From contig NZ_KB893650.1 in NCBI RefSeq assembly GCF_000374105.1, positions 862,862 through 926,861 on the forward strand: DNA of 64,000 nt, given 5' to 3'. Shown here piece by piece: positions 34,514-44,971 of the stretch. This DNA comes from Kangiella aquimarina DSM 16071. Lineage in GTDB: Bacteria; Pseudomonadota; Gammaproteobacteria; Enterobacterales; Kangiellaceae. The number at the start of each line of letters is the position of its first letter. The first letter of the stretch is position 1. Under the pieces are notes generated by a model. It was not told where the DNA came from. It searched no databases and saw only the letters and a list, made by a program, of their open reading frames with translations. Position numbers and translations under genes: made by a program.

Positions 34514-36229
34514 ATGCGCATTTTACATTGCCTCACCAGACTAAGCCACCGTAGCAAGCCTGCAAAACCACTAACACTCGCCTTTTTCACTGTGTTTTTG
34601 GTTAGTTGTAGTGCTTTGACTCCTAAATCACCGCCTTGCGTTGAGTCAGCTGTACTGTATCGGTTGGCAGATATGCGTCAAATCAATGAATCTGCTTTCA
34701 ATAAGGCTTTGACTTGCGACAACCTTAAGACAGTAGATTTCGCGCTCATCAATTTAGGACGAATTGGCGGCGAGCAGGCCAGTGAGCTTATTTTGCCCTC
34801 GCTACAACATCCTAAAGCTAGCATTCGAGAAACCGCTGCCTTTGCTCTGGGTATCGGTCTGCATAAGCCAGCAACGGCGAGTCTGATTGAGCAGTTGGCT
34901 CAAGAAAAAGATAGCAAGGCTCGAGCCGCCCTGGTGCTGGCCATTGGTAATTTGGGTGGTGAGCAATCGGTTCCAACTTTAGCCAGGTTAATTGAAGAAA
35001 CTGAGGATCACAGGGTTGCTAACGCCGCGATGCAGGGGTTGGGAATTATGTCAGTGTTCCATCGTCATCTGTTAACGGGCGATACTGAGATTGAAGTTGC
35101 TCGCGTTATTGAACGATTACGAAATGATGAAACTGCGTTAATGGCGAGCTTTCTGTTAGCGAGGGTTTCTTTGCTAAGAGATCCGCATGTTCCGGATGTT
35201 ATTGCCCTGTTGAAAGAAAAGCATGCTTCATTGGATAGCGCTACACAGGCATTTGTGATTCGGGCTCTGTCACGATTGGGCCATAAAGATATCACGCCGT
35301 TTCTTTGGGAAAAGGTTCGTAGTGAAAGCTCAGCGGTACAGATTGCTGCAGCGCAGGCGCTAGGTATTAGAACCTTAACCAGCACCGAGCAGATTCAGGC
35401 GCTGAATGAATTAGCCTTAGCGGATAATCCAGTATTGCAGGTATCGGTACTACAATCGGGACGCCGCTGGATGACGCCGCAAACACTAAAAACACTTCGC
35501 GAGAGTGACAACACCTGGGTACAGTCAGAAGCCTTTTTGGCTACCAACGACAAGGCTCAACCTAATGTGCAGAAATTAGTTAAAGCTTGGCTCGAATCGG
35601 ATGATCCGAATCATCAACGAGCGGTGATTCAGTATTTTGTCGAGTTGAATATTCCTCCTGTTCTGAAGCAACTTGCAGAGAGTGATAAGGAGATTATTCG
35701 TATTGGTGCACAGCGAGCGCTTAACAGTTATCAGGAGCCGAAAACTGAGCCGGTAAAAACTCCCACAGAACTGCCATTCTCGGTGCAAGAGTGGCCAGTT
35801 CTAGTAAAAATCGTTACCACCAAAGGTGATATTGTCATCAGGTTATTTGCTGACACACCTTACACGTCTGCAAACTTCATTCGTTTAGTCGAATCAGGCT
35901 TTTATAACGACACCTATTTCCATCGTGTCATTCCCAACTTTGTTGCGCAAGGTGGCAGTAAGTATGGTGATGGCTCTGGCAGTGTCGGCTACAGCATTCG
36001 CGAAGAGCTGAATCAGCGATCGCATCGTAAAGGAACTATTGGTATGGCAACCGCTGGAAAAGACACGGGTGGCGCACAATTCTTTTTTAATCTGGCACCG
36101 AATTTGCACCTTGATAGTAATTACACCGTGTTTGGTGAAGTGGTGGAAGGGATGGACATTGTGATGTCACTTGAGCAGAATGATCAAATTGTTAGGGCAG
36201 AACTGTCTGACAAAACTATTAATAAATAA
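34514..36229 (+). CDS. Lipoprotein with HEAT repeats and cyclophilin-type peptidyl-prolyl isomerase domain
   Basis: 571 residues from the ATG at 34514; earlier in-frame codons overlap ettA. The N-terminus is a long basic lipoprotein signal with lipobox LVSC (Cys ~residue 32). Residues ~55-400 form tandem HEAT/PBS-lyase-like repeats (ASIRETAAFALG, SKARAALVLAIGNLGG, HRVANAAMQGLG and others). Residues ~420-560 form a cyclophilin domain with FHRVIPNFVAQGG, GTIGMATAGKDTGGAQFFFN and YTVFGEVVEGMD. Cyclophilins isomerise X-Pro bonds; HEAT repeats bind proteins. The fusion suggests an envelope chaperone with a client-binding scaffold. TerC follows after 11 bp, so they are likely co-transcribed. Confidence 0.88.
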   Translation: MRILHCLTRLSHRSKPAKPLTLAFFTVFLVSCSALTPKSPPCVESAVLYRLADMRQINESAFNKALTCDNLKTVDFALINLGRIGGEQASELILPSLQHPKASIRETAAFALGIGLHKPATASLIEQLAQEKDSKARAALVLAIGNLGGEQSVPTLARLIEETEDHRVANAAMQGLGIMSVFHRHLLTGDTEIEVARVIERLRNDETALMASFLLARVSLLRDPHVPDVIALLKEKHASLDSATQAFVIRALSRLGHKDITPFLWEKVRSESSAVQIAAAQALGIRTLTSTEQIQALNELALADNPVLQVSVLQSGRRWMTPQTLKTLRESDNTWVQSEAFLATNDKAQPNVQKLVKAWLESDDPNHQRAVIQYFVELNIPPVLKQLAESDKEIIRIGAQRALNSYQEPKTEPVKTPTELPFSVQEWPVLVKIVTTKGDIVIRLFADTPYTSANFIRLVESGFYNDTYFHRVIPNFVAQGGSKYGDGSGSVGYSIREELNQRSHRKGTIGMATAGKDTGGAQFFFNLAPNLHLDSNYTVFGEVVEGMDIVMSLEQNDQIVRAELSDKTINK

Positions 36230-36240
36230 AAGGGCTAATT

Positions 36241-37056
36241 ATGGATTTATTTACCATCGAAAATTTATTAACACTGGGTATGCTAATTGTTTTGCAGGCG
36301 GTGCTCGGTTTTGACAATTTACTTTATATTTCACTTGAATCAAAACGTGCCCCATTGGAAAAGCAAAAGCAGGTGCGTCGTCTTGGGATTGGATTAGCCG
36401 TTGTTCTTCGGATTGTTTTATTGTTTGTATTGATTGAACTGATTAAATATGTTCAAGGTGAGTTGTTTACCATTCCGTGGACGGGAGTCATTGAGGCTAC
36501 TTTTACTTTTGAAAGTATCATCGTTCTGTTTGGTGGTATTTTTATTATGTACACAGCGGTCAAAGAAATCTGGCATATGATGGCGCTAGAGATAGGCGAA
36601 GCACATGAACGCAAGCCACAGTCAGCAGCAAAAGTTATTGCACTGATCGTTTTGATGAACCTGGTGTTTTCTTTCGACTCGATTTTAAGTGCCATGGCAT
36701 TAACCGATAATTTCTGGGTGATGGCCATCGCCATTGTCTTCAGTGGTGTTTTGATGATTTGGCTTGCCGATACAGTGTCACAATTCTTGCAGAAGAATCG
36801 AATGTTTGAAGTGTTGGGTTTATTTATTCTACTTGTGGTCGGTATCATGTTACTGGCAGACGGTGGCCACAAATCACACCTATTGTTATTCGGTTACCCC
36901 ATTGAGCCGATGAACAAAGCCACCTTCTATTTCGTTATTGCAGTTATGGTTCTCAGTGATATTGTGCAATCCAAATATCAAAAGAATCTCATGAGAAAAA
37001 AAGAGGCTGCTGCTCGAGCAAAGTTAGAGCAGGAAGCGCAGGAAGAAATACTATAA
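36241..37056 (+). CDS. TerC-family integral membrane protein
   Basis: 271 residues with seven or more membrane helices. TerC signatures: QAVLGFDNLLYISL (~20-33) and the mirrored NLVFSFDSILSAMAL (~140-154), each with the conserved Asp. Long hydrophilic C-terminal tail rich in K/E/A. TerC proteins are implicated in metal (manganese) export or metalation of secreted proteins. No yybP-ykoY manganese riboswitch was seen. It is 11 bp behind the HEAT-cyclophilin gene and ends at a terminator. Confidence 0.92.
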   Translation: MDLFTIENLLTLGMLIVLQAVLGFDNLLYISLESKRAPLEKQKQVRRLGIGLAVVLRIVLLFVLIELIKYVQGELFTIPWTGVIEATFTFESIIVLFGGIFIMYTAVKEIWHMMALEIGEAHERKPQSAAKVIALIVLMNLVFSFDSILSAMALTDNFWVMAIAIVFSGVLMIWLADTVSQFLQKNRMFEVLGLFILLVVGIMLLADGGHKSHLLLFGYPIEPMNKATFYFVIAVMVLSDIVQSKYQKNLMRKKEAAARAKLEQEAQEEIL

Positions 37057-37075
37057 TTTCAAATATCATTAATCT

Positions 37076-37100
37076 AAGCCCGCTAAGCGCGGGCTTTTTT
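37076..37100 (+). terminator. Intrinsic terminator after terC
   Basis: AAGCCCGC (37076-37083), loop TAAGC, GCGGGCTT (37089-37096) followed by a T run, 19 bp after the stop. Confidence 0.92.
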
Positions 37101-37125
37101 GTGTATAAGTTCAAACCTCTGTTCA

Positions 37126-37178
37126 TCGTCATCGTTCTGTCTCAATAAAGTCATTAACCAGTCAATTAAGTGTCACAC
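37126..37178 (+). promoter_or_regulatory. Array of five PhoB half-sites (Pho box)
   Basis: GTC or GTCA occurs at 37128, 37139, 37150, 37161 and 37172, exactly 11 bp apart each time; in order: GTCAT, GTCTC, GTCAT, GTCAA, GTCAC. This is the direct-repeat spacing of PhoB dimers (7-bp CTGTCAT-like unit plus 4 AT-rich bases). A possible -10 TAGTCT is at 37187-37192. It lies ~55 bp before the start of the extracellular nuclease gene. Confidence 0.75.
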
Positions 37179-37231
37179 CCCGTTTGTAGTCTGGTGTCTT
37201 TTCAATAACACCTAAATACAAAGGGGTCATA

Positions 37232-39859
37232 ATGAAACGACAACACACCATATTAGCAGCAATGATAGGAATCGGTTTATCAGCGATAAGTCACGCTGAA
37301 CTGATGATTTCAGAGTATGTGGAAGGTAGCAGCTACAACAAGGCGGTTGAGTTATATAACTCAGGCGCTCAGAGCATCGATCTCAGTAGCTATGCATTAA
37401 ACTTTTACTTCAATAGCAATACTGCTCCGGGCAAAAAGATACCGCTTTCTGGCACATTGCTAGCCGGAGAAACTTACGTGGTAGCGCATAGCAACTCAGA
37501 TCCAGGGTTAGCTAATCTTGCTCAACTATTGAATGGAGGTAGTTGGTTTAATGGAGATGATGCTGTCACACTCGAACACTCAGGCGTTGTGATAGATTCA
37601 GTAGGGCAGATTGGCGTGGACCCTGGAAGCTTCTGGGGAACTAATACGCTTAAAACTCAGGATATGTCTTTACGACGTAATAGCGTTTCTTATGATGCTA
37701 ACGCGTTGGATTCTTTCGATCCGGCGGCAAGTTGGAATGGCACTCTAATCGATGATTTTTCAGATCTGGGAGTGTTTTCAGGCGGCAACACACAACCTGG
37801 TGTTGAGATTGGTGCCTGTAATGATAATGCCACCTTGATCCATGCCATTCAGGGAAACGGAACATCCAGTAATATGCTTAATAATCAGGTGGTGATTGAA
37901 GCTGTTGTGGTTGGCGACTTTCAAAATTCAGACCAATTAAATGGCTTTTTTGTTCAGGAAGAGGCCACTGACCATGATACGGATAATACTACCTCGGAAG
38001 GACTTTTCATTTATGAAGGAGGCTTTGAAACTCCTCTAACCATAGGTGATAAAGTTCGTGTGTTAGCAACTGTCCAAGAGTTTGGTGGAAAAACACAACT
38101 AGCAAATATAACTGACGTATTAGTCTGCGATTCAGGTCTGAATATTCAGCCTACAATGTTAAGTTTGCCATTGAGCAATGCTGATGCTTTAGAGTCGTAT
38201 GAAGGAATGCTGGTAAGTTTCAACCAGGAATTAGTGGTAACGGAAAATTATAATCTGGCGAGATACGGTGAATTGGTCTTATCAGGAACGGATCGCCTGT
38301 TTCAACCGACTCAACTGTATCGTCCCGGCTCACAGGCACAGCAACTAGCGGCTGACAATGCCTTAAATAGAATCATTATGGATGATGGTCAGACAGGACA
38401 AAATCCTGTTCAGGTTGTATATCCAACGGGTGGCCTGTCTGCTGATAACACCATTCGTTCAGGTGATAAAGTTACTTCTCTGGTAGGAGTTTTGGATGAA
38501 GCTTTTGCCGCCTATCGTGTTCAGCCTACCCAGGCTCCATCGTTTACGCATATTAATCAGCGAACAAGTCAGCCTCAAATTTCCAGCTTAGGCAATCTTC
38601 GTCTGGCCAGCTTTAATGTGCTGAATTATTTTAATGGCGATGGTCAGGGCGGAGGGTTTCCGACATCGCGTGGGGCCGATACGCTCAATGAGTTTAATCG
38701 TCAACGTGCCAAAATTATCAATGCGATATTAGCCATGGATGCGGATATTATCGGCATCATGGAGATGGAAAATGATGGATTTGGTGCAGACAGTGCGATT
38801 CAGGACTTAGTTAGCGGGTTGAATGCTAGTTCAGGGGCTGGAGTAAGTTACAGTTTTGTTGACCCTGGGCTGAGTCAAATTGGTACTGACGAAATTACAG
38901 TTGGTCTGATTTATCGAAATGAAACCGTTGAAGAAACAGGACAGGCTGTTACCACCAGTACCTACCCATTTGATGCCAAAAATAGACAACCATTGGTTCA
39001 GACCTTCAGGCATCTTGCCAGTGGGGAAGAGCTGACCGTATCTGTGAATCACTTTAAATCGAAAGGCAGTTGTCCGACTGATGGTAGCCTTGATGAAGAC
39101 CAGGGTGATTGGCAGGGTTGCTGGAACGCTCGTCGAACAGCAGCATCAGAGTATATGGCTCAGTGGCTGGCCACTAACCCAACGGGTGTATCTGATGATG
39201 ACATTGTAATAATGGGTGACTTAAATGCCTATGCAATGGAAGACCCGGTGTATGAACTGGAGCAGGCAGGCTATGTCAATATTGCGCGTCAACTTAAAGG
39301 AAACAAAGCCTATTCTTATGTCTTTACTGGATTAGCGGGAAGTCTTGACCATGTGATGGTCAGCTCTTCTTTGGTGAATAAAATAGTTGATGTAACCGAC
39401 TGGCATATTAATGCTGATGAGCCACGCGCATTAGATTACAACGAAGAGTTTAAAACGCCTGAACAAATTAATAACTTTTATTCTTCAGCAGCCTATCGAG
39501 CATCTGATCATGATCCTATCGTAGTAGAAATTGACGCTAGCTCGCAAAACAATCAACCTGGAGAGACAGTCATATATGACGGTCTTTCAGGTGCGCGCAG
39601 AAGCTGGACAGATATTCCGGTATCGATTTCATCTGGCGTTAACACATTACAGGTAAGTTTGACTGGTGGAACAGGTGATGCCGATCTGTATGTCATGTTT
39701 AATGCATTACCCGATCGGAGTAATTTTGATTGCCGTTCTTACAACAACACTAATGAGGAAATTTGTACCATCACCAACCCTCAGGCTGGCGATTGGTATA
39801 TTAGTTTGTATGGATTTAAAGATTACTCAAATACAACACTTACGATAAGTATCCAGTAG
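37232..39859 (+). CDS. ExeM/NucH-family extracellular endonuclease
   Basis: 875 residues. Signal peptide ~1-22 (cleavage SHA-ELM). Lamin-tail domain (~23-175, MISEYVEGSSYNKAVELYN), an OB-fold-like region (~190-440), then the endonuclease/exonuclease/phosphatase domain (~455-770). The last carries LRLASFNVLNYF, GIMEMENDGF (metal Glu), VNHFKSKG, MGDLNAYAMEDP and ASDHDPIVV, the conserved catalytic His/Asp set. The C-terminal ~90 residues form a PPC-type domain often found on secreted hydrolases. The family degrades extracellular DNA. Five 11-bp spaced PhoB half-sites before it suggest induction by phosphate starvation. AAGGGG precedes the ATG. Confidence 0.93.
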   Translation: MKRQHTILAAMIGIGLSAISHAELMISEYVEGSSYNKAVELYNSGAQSIDLSSYALNFYFNSNTAPGKKIPLSGTLLAGETYVVAHSNSDPGLANLAQLLNGGSWFNGDDAVTLEHSGVVIDSVGQIGVDPGSFWGTNTLKTQDMSLRRNSVSYDANALDSFDPAASWNGTLIDDFSDLGVFSGGNTQPGVEIGACNDNATLIHAIQGNGTSSNMLNNQVVIEAVVVGDFQNSDQLNGFFVQEEATDHDTDNTTSEGLFIYEGGFETPLTIGDKVRVLATVQEFGGKTQLANITDVLVCDSGLNIQPTMLSLPLSNADALESYEGMLVSFNQELVVTENYNLARYGELVLSGTDRLFQPTQLYRPGSQAQQLAADNALNRIIMDDGQTGQNPVQVVYPTGGLSADNTIRSGDKVTSLVGVLDEAFAAYRVQPTQAPSFTHINQRTSQPQISSLGNLRLASFNVLNYFNGDGQGGGFPTSRGADTLNEFNRQRAKIINAILAMDADIIGIMEMENDGFGADSAIQDLVSGLNASSGAGVSYSFVDPGLSQIGTDEITVGLIYRNETVEETGQAVTTSTYPFDAKNRQPLVQTFRHLASGEELTVSVNHFKSKGSCPTDGSLDEDQGDWQGCWNARRTAASEYMAQWLATNPTGVSDDDIVIMGDLNAYAMEDPVYELEQAGYVNIARQLKGNKAYSYVFTGLAGSLDHVMVSSSLVNKIVDVTDWHINADEPRALDYNEEFKTPEQINNFYSSAAYRASDHDPIVVEIDASSQNNQPGETVIYDGLSGARRSWTDIPVSISSGVNTLQVSLTGGTGDADLYVMFNALPDRSNFDCRSYNNTNEEICTITNPQAGDWYISLYGFKDYSNTTLTISIQ

Positions 39860-39875
39860 TTGAGATTAAAAAAAG

Positions 39876-39899
39876 AAGCCCGCAATTAGCGGGCTTTTT
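39876..39899. terminator. Shared terminator between nuclease and uvrA
   Basis: AAGCCCGC (39876-39883), loop AATTA, GCGGGCTT (39889-39896) with a T run on the plus side and an A run before it, so it can act for both converging genes. Its stem is the same sequence as the terC terminator. Confidence 0.9.
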
Positions 39900-39915
39900 A
39901 TATAGGCTACTTATT

Positions 39916-42741
39916 TTATTTTAACATCGGCTTTAGATATTTACCGGTATAAGACTTTTTGATTTTAGCTACATCTTCTGGTGTTCCTGTTGCGATAATC
40001 TGTCCACCTTTACTGCCACCTTCTGGACCGAGATCGACTATCCAGTCAGCGGTTTTAATTACGTCGAGGTTGTGTTCAATCACTACAACGGTGTTGCCAT
40101 GATCGCGCAGTCGATGCAGAACTTTGAGCAGTTGATTAACGTCGTGGAAGTGTAGTCCAGTGGTGGGTTCATCAAGGATGTACAGAGTCTGCCCGGTATC
40201 GCGTTTGGATAATTCGCGTGACAGTTTGACACGTTGCGCTTCACCGCCCGAAAGCGTGGTAGCTGCTTGGCCTAAAGTAATATAGGACAAGCCCACATCT
40301 ATCAACGTCTGTAACTTGCGGGCTACTGCTGGAATGGCATCGAAGAATTCGCGCGCATCTTCAACCGTTAAATCCAGTACTTCATTGATGTTCTTGCCTT
40401 TGTACAGGATCTCCAATGTTTCACGGTTGTAGCGTTTGCCTTTACACACATCACAGGCGACATAGACATCGGGTAGGAAGTGCATTTCAACTTTTATGAC
40501 ACCGTCACCCTGACAGGCTTCGCAACGTCCGCCTTTAACATTGAAACTGAAACGACCAGGTTTATAACCGCGAGTTCTCGACTCCTGGGTACCGGCGAAT
40601 AATTCACGAATTGGTGTGAATATTCCGGTGTAGGTCGCTGGGTTTGAGCGTGGTGTCCGTCCGATGGGGCTTTGATCAATATCGACCACTTTATCAATAT
40701 TGTCGAGGCCTTGAATCTCTTTATAAGGCTTTGGTTGTAGGCTTGAGCGATTAATATCACGTGCCACAATCGGATACAGGGTATCATTAATTAGAGTCGA
40801 CTTACCTGAGCCTGAGACACCTGTAATGCAAGTTAATAGTCCCACAGGGATTTCCAGATCCACGTCATTCAAATTGTTACCGGTGGCGCCAAGAACTTTG
40901 ATGGTTTTCTTGGCATCAACAGGTGTGCGTTTTTCAGGAACTTCAATTTTTAGTTTGCCCGTCAGATACTGAGCAGTCAGAGAACCCTTGGCTTTTTTAA
41001 TATCAGCCAGCGTTCCTTTGGCAACAATTTCACCGCCGTGAACACCTGCACCAGGACCGATATCGACAATAAAGTCAGCAGCGCGAATCGCGTCTTCATC
41101 ATGCTCTACCACGATCACAGTGTTACCCAAATCACGTAAATGAGTCAGAGTCTGTAGCAAGCGATCATTATCACGTTGGTGTAGGCCAATGGAGGGTTCA
41201 TCCAGAATGTACATGACGCCAACAAGTCCTGCGCCAATCTGACTGGCCAGACGAATTCGTTGAGCTTCGCCGCCCGATAACGTATCGGCGCTACGCTCCA
41301 GGGTCAGATAATCAAGACCAACATTCACCAGGAAGCTCAGACGTTCCCCAATTTCTTTGAGAACTTTCGAAGCAATTTCCCCACGCTTTCCAGGTAGGTT
41401 TAATGTGCTGAAATAATCATGTGCCTGTTCTATTGACCAATGAGTGACTTGCGGCAATGAGGTGCCATCAATGAACACATTACGCGAGTCTTCGTTGAGG
41501 CGAGTTCCGCCACAAGCTTTGCAGGATTGAGTAGTCATGTACTTCTGCAATTCTTCGCGTACAGCACCGGATTCGGTTTCGTGATAGCGACGCTGCATGT
41601 TCGGAATAATGCCTTCGAAGCGGTGTTTACGCTGGTATTTATCGCCGCGATCGTTGCTGTATTCAAAATCAATCTGCGTCTTGCCACTACCGTACAGCAC
41701 TACGTCCTGAATCTTTTTCGATAAACTGCTCCAGGGCGCCTCGATATCAAATTTGTAGTGCTTCGCCAATGACTTCAGCATGTGGAAATAATAAACATTA
41801 CGGCGATCCCAGCCACGAATGGCGCCACCTGCTAATGAAATATCTTCGTTGGTAATAATTTTGTCCGGATCAAAAAATTGATCGATACCCAGGCCATCAC
41901 AGGTAGGGCAGGCGCCAGCCGGGTTGTTGAAGGAGAAGATGCGTGGCTCAAGTTCGGAAATAGAGTGACCACAGGTTGGGCAGGCATATTTAGCCGAAAA
42001 AACCATCTCTTCAAGATCGCTGTCTTCATCCATAGGCGCGACACGTGCGATGCCATCGGATAATTCCAGCGCTGTCTCAAAGGATTCGGCTAGCCGCTGC
42101 TGTAAATCTGATTTAACCTTGAAGCGATCAACAATCACTTCAATGGTGTGCTTTTTATGCAGCTCCATGGTCGGTGCCTCAGACAAATCGTAGACTTCAC
42201 CATTGATCCGCGCACGAACAAAACCTTTGGCCTGCAGTTCCTGCAATAACTGAATGTGCTCACCTTTACGGTTTTTAATAACCGGTGCCAACAACAACAG
42301 CTTAGTACCCTCGGGCTGTTCCAGCACATGATCCACCATCTGGCTGATAGTCTGAGCTTCAAGTGGCAAATGGTGGGTGGGGCAATGTGGTGTACCGACT
42401 CGGGCGAACAACAGGCGCAGATAATCGTAAATCTCGGTAATGGTACCCACGGTGGAGCGCGGGTTATGCGAAGTGGATTTCTGCTCAATCGAAATTGCCG
42501 GTGACAAACCTTCGATGTGCTCGACATCGGGTTTTTCCATTAGCGACAAAAACTGACGTGCATAAGCGGATAATGATTCCACATAACGGCGCTGGCCCTC
42601 GGCATAGAGAGTATCGAACGCCAGTGAGGATTTTCCTGAGCCGGACAGGCCGGTAATTACGATCAATTTGTCGCGAGGTAATACCAGGTCAATATTTTTC
42701 AGGTTGTGGGTCTTGGCACCGCGGATATCAATGTTGTCCAT
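39916..42741 (-). CDS. uvrA: Excinuclease ABC subunit A
   Basis: 941 residues, E. coli-like from [17 protein letters not shown] on. Two ABC ATPase modules: Walker [10 protein letters not shown] (~31-39) and GVSGSGKST (~640), signatures [12 protein letters not shown] and [12 protein letters not shown]. The zinc modules [10 protein letters not shown]...CPTCDG, CKACGG and CEACQGDG...[10 protein letters not shown] are intact. It recognises damaged DNA and loads UvrB. It diverges from an MFS-ssb cluster, the arrangement of Pseudomonas-type genomes. No clear LexA box was found in the 288-bp intergenic gap. Confidence 0.98.
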   Translation of the reverse strand: MDNIDIRGAKTHNLKNIDLVLPRDKLIVITGLSGSGKSSLAFDTLYAEGQRRYVESLSAYARQFLSLMEKPDVEHIEGLSPAISIEQKSTSHNPRSTVGTITEIYDYLRLLFARVGTPHCPTHHLPLEAQTISQMVDHVLEQPEGTKLLLLAPVIKNRKGEHIQLLQELQAKGFVRARINGEVYDLSEAPTMELHKKHTIEVIVDRFKVKSDLQQRLAESFETALELSDGIARVAPMDEDSDLEEMVFSAKYACPTCGHSISELEPRIFSFNNPAGACPTCDGLGIDQFFDPDKIITNEDISLAGGAIRGWDRRNVYYFHMLKSLAKHYKFDIEAPWSSLSKKIQDVVLYGSGKTQIDFEYSNDRGDKYQRKHRFEGIIPNMQRRYHETESGAVREELQKYMTTQSCKACGGTRLNEDSRNVFIDGTSLPQVTHWSIEQAHDYFSTLNLPGKRGEIASKVLKEIGERLSFLVNVGLDYLTLERSADTLSGGEAQRIRLASQIGAGLVGVMYILDEPSIGLHQRDNDRLLQTLTHLRDLGNTVIVVEHDEDAIRAADFIVDIGPGAGVHGGEIVAKGTLADIKKAKGSLTAQYLTGKLKIEVPEKRTPVDAKKTIKVLGATGNNLNDVDLEIPVGLLTCITGVSGSGKSTLINDTLYPIVARDINRSSLQPKPYKEIQGLDNIDKVVDIDQSPIGRTPRSNPATYTGIFTPIRELFAGTQESRTRGYKPGRFSFNVKGGRCEACQGDGVIKVEMHFLPDVYVACDVCKGKRYNRETLEILYKGKNINEVLDLTVEDAREFFDAIPAVARKLQTLIDVGLSYITLGQAATTLSGGEAQRVKLSRELSKRDTGQTLYILDEPTTGLHFHDVNQLLKVLHRLRDHGNTVVVIEHNLDVIKTADWIVDLGPEGGSKGGQIIATGTPEDVAKIKKSYTGKYLKPMLK

Positions 42742-43029
42742 CAGTTTCCTATATGTCGTTTGTGTGAGCTCATGACGCTAGTGGCCTATTATGCATTGTG
42801 GCTGTGAATTTATTGCCAATATCTCTATTGCTATAGGTCGATATGGCATTAGCTAGAAGCTATCAGGCACTGCGTCAAAATAAATTTGGGTTTTGCGGCT
42901 TAAAGTGAGAAAATCGCAAACCGTTAACTATAACGTGAATTGCCTTAAACAGAAAAGGTTTGTTGGGGCTGTTGGTCAACCAGAGTGACTAATAATTAAA
43001 CAGTTAAGCCCTAAGCTATTGGATTGTGT

Positions 43030-44394
43030 ATGAAATCGTCTTCATTGACCACGCTCGAAAAAAAATCCGCTATTTCTTTGGCCAGCATTTTTGCCTTACG
43101 CATGTTCGGCCTTTTTATGTTGTTACCCGTCATACGAATTCTTGGCGAAGGTCTGGAAGGAGCAACTCTGCCATTGTTAGGGCTTGCCATTGGTATCTAT
43201 GGTCTGTCGCAGGCAATTCTTCAGCTTCCTTTGGGATTACTCTCCGATAAGATTGGCCGTAAGCCTGTGATCTATGCCGGCTTATTGGTCTTCATTGTGG
43301 GCAGCCTGGTTGCTGCAAACTCAGAAAGTGTTTGGGGTTTGATTGTTGGCCGCGCATTGCAGGGTGCTGGCGCAATTGCCAGTGCTGTAATGGCCTTGGC
43401 GGCAGATTTGAGTCGTCCGCATCAGCGCTCCAAAGTCATGGCCATGATTGGCGGCAGTATCGGTCTGGCTTTTGCCCTATCGTTGGTGCTGGGGCCATTG
43501 CTTTCTAATTGGCTGAACCTTCAGGGGCTTTTTTATCTGATAGCGATTTTGGCATTTTTAGCGCTATTAGTTGCTGCCTTTGTGGTGCCTGCGGTGCCTG
43601 CCATTGATATGCCAAAAATTGATTTAAGCTTCGCTGAACGCTGGCGCTATGTCACGGCCAAGGGGCGTATTTTTGTATTAGCACTCTCAGTATTCGTGAT
43701 TCACTGGGCGTTGGTTGCTGTATTCCTGATAGTTCCGGATAAGCTAATTGCCAGTGGCTTTGAGCTTTCGCAACATTCCTGGATCTATCTGCTGGTGTTG
43801 GCTCTGTCGATTGCCATCATGTTGCCAATGATGATTAACGCCGAGAAAAAAGGCTGGCACCGCCAGGTGATGCAGGCCGCTTTTCTGTTGTTAGCCTTAT
43901 CTCTTGTGACCTTGCTGACTGACTGGCAGAGTCTATGGTTCTGGCTGTTGGTTCTGACTTTATTCTTTGCGGGCTTCAATTTACTGGAAGCCAAACTACC
44001 CTCAACCGTATCCAATCTGTTCGGTGCTCAGTACCGTGGTACGGCTTTAGGGATATTCTCAACCAGCCAGTTTCTCGGCGCTTTTCTCGGCGGTAGCGTG
44101 ACCGGCTATTTATTACCAACCCTTGGTTTTACAGGGGTGGTATGGTTAAACATTGGCTTGATGATCATTGCAGGCTTAGCCATAGGTTGGTTAGGCAAGC
44201 TACCGGAAGTGAAACGCTGGGTGCTTGAGCTGGATGAAGCTGATACGGCAAAAACGGTTCAAGAATCTGCATTGAAGTTGGCAGGAGTCATTGAAGCCAT
44301 TGCGGATGACCATAAAGGCAAGGTATATTTGCGAGTGGACGACTCGACCATCGAGCGTGAAGAATTAGAAAAATTAGGCCGAATTCAAGCCTAA
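43030..44394 (+). CDS. Major facilitator superfamily transporter
   Basis: 454 residues from the ATG at 43030 (an in-frame TTG lies two codons earlier). Twelve hydrophobic helices, with the MFS motif GLLSDKIGRKP (~residues 70-80) between helices 2 and 3 and RALQGAGAIASAVMAL in helix 4. The C-terminal ~65 residues are a hydrophilic extension (after GKLPEVKRW), an extra domain conserved in the YajR-like MFS group. YajR in E. coli also carries a C-terminal ferredoxin-like domain. Substrate unknown. Positioned between uvrA (divergent) and ssb (55 bp downstream). Confidence 0.92.
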   Translation: MKSSSLTTLEKKSAISLASIFALRMFGLFMLLPVIRILGEGLEGATLPLLGLAIGIYGLSQAILQLPLGLLSDKIGRKPVIYAGLLVFIVGSLVAANSESVWGLIVGRALQGAGAIASAVMALAADLSRPHQRSKVMAMIGGSIGLAFALSLVLGPLLSNWLNLQGLFYLIAILAFLALLVAAFVVPAVPAIDMPKIDLSFAERWRYVTAKGRIFVLALSVFVIHWALVAVFLIVPDKLIASGFELSQHSWIYLLVLALSIAIMLPMMINAEKKGWHRQVMQAAFLLLALSLVTLLTDWQSLWFWLLVLTLFFAGFNLLEAKLPSTVSNLFGAQYRGTALGIFSTSQFLGAFLGGSVTGYLLPTLGFTGVVWLNIGLMIIAGLAIGWLGKLPEVKRWVLELDEADTAKTVQESALKLAGVIEAIADDHKGKVYLRVDDSTIEREELEKLGRIQA

Positions 44395-44448
44395 TATATT
44401 GATAATTAAAGAATTTAGTAGATTAAAAGACAAAGACAGGAGTAATCA

Positions 44449-44910
44449 ATGGCCAGTCGCGGCATTAACAAAGTCATTTTAGTAGGAAATTTAGGGAAGG
44501 ATCCGGAAATTCGTTATACACCAGACGGTAGAGCGATTGCCAACATTACGTTAGCGACTTCTGAAACCTGGAAAGATAAAAATACTGGCCAGCAACAGGA
44601 AAAAACCGAGTGGCATCGTATTGTCATTTTCGGAAAGTTAGCTGAAATTGCTGGTGAGTACCTCAAAAAAGGCTCGCAAGTTTACTTCGAAGGTAAATTG
44701 CAGACCCGTAAATGGACTGATCAATCCGGTCAGGACCGTTACACCACAGAAGTGGTTGTTGATATTAATGGCCAAATGCAGATGTTAGGTGGCCGTAGTG
44801 GTGGTGAAGCCTCATTCGGCGGCGGTAACAACAATAACCAATCTCAAAAGCAATCACCTCAGCCAGCTCCGGCCATGGATGATGATTTTGACGATGATAT
44901 TCCGTTCTAA
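44449..44910 (+). CDS. ssb: Single-stranded DNA-binding protein
   Basis: 153 residues. The OB-fold (~1-112) begins [20 protein letters not shown] with [22 protein letters not shown] Gly/Asn/Gln/Pro linker follows, and the acidic C-terminal tip [10 protein letters not shown] binds partner repair proteins. AGGAG precedes the ATG. Close to uvrA, as in many gammaproteobacteria. Confidence 0.98.
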   Translation: MASRGINKVILVGNLGKDPEIRYTPDGRAIANITLATSETWKDKNTGQQQEKTEWHRIVIFGKLAEIAGEYLKKGSQVYFEGKLQTRKWTDQSGQDRYTTEVVVDINGQMQMLGGRSGGEASFGGGNNNNQSQKQSPQPAPAMDDDFDDDIPF

Positions 44911-44971
44911 CCGGTGTTTTTATCAAAGAACAATCAAACGAAGAATTAAAGCTTAAACAAAGGAGACATTG

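Noticed and set aside
36200-36241. yybP-ykoY manganese riboswitch before the TerC-family gene
   Set aside because: Only 11 bp separate the gene from the preceding one; no such leader fits.
42742-43029. Possible LexA (SOS) box between uvrA and the MFS gene
   Set aside because: CTGTTGGTCAACCAG looks palindromic but does not fit CTGT-N8-ACAG; no better match was found.
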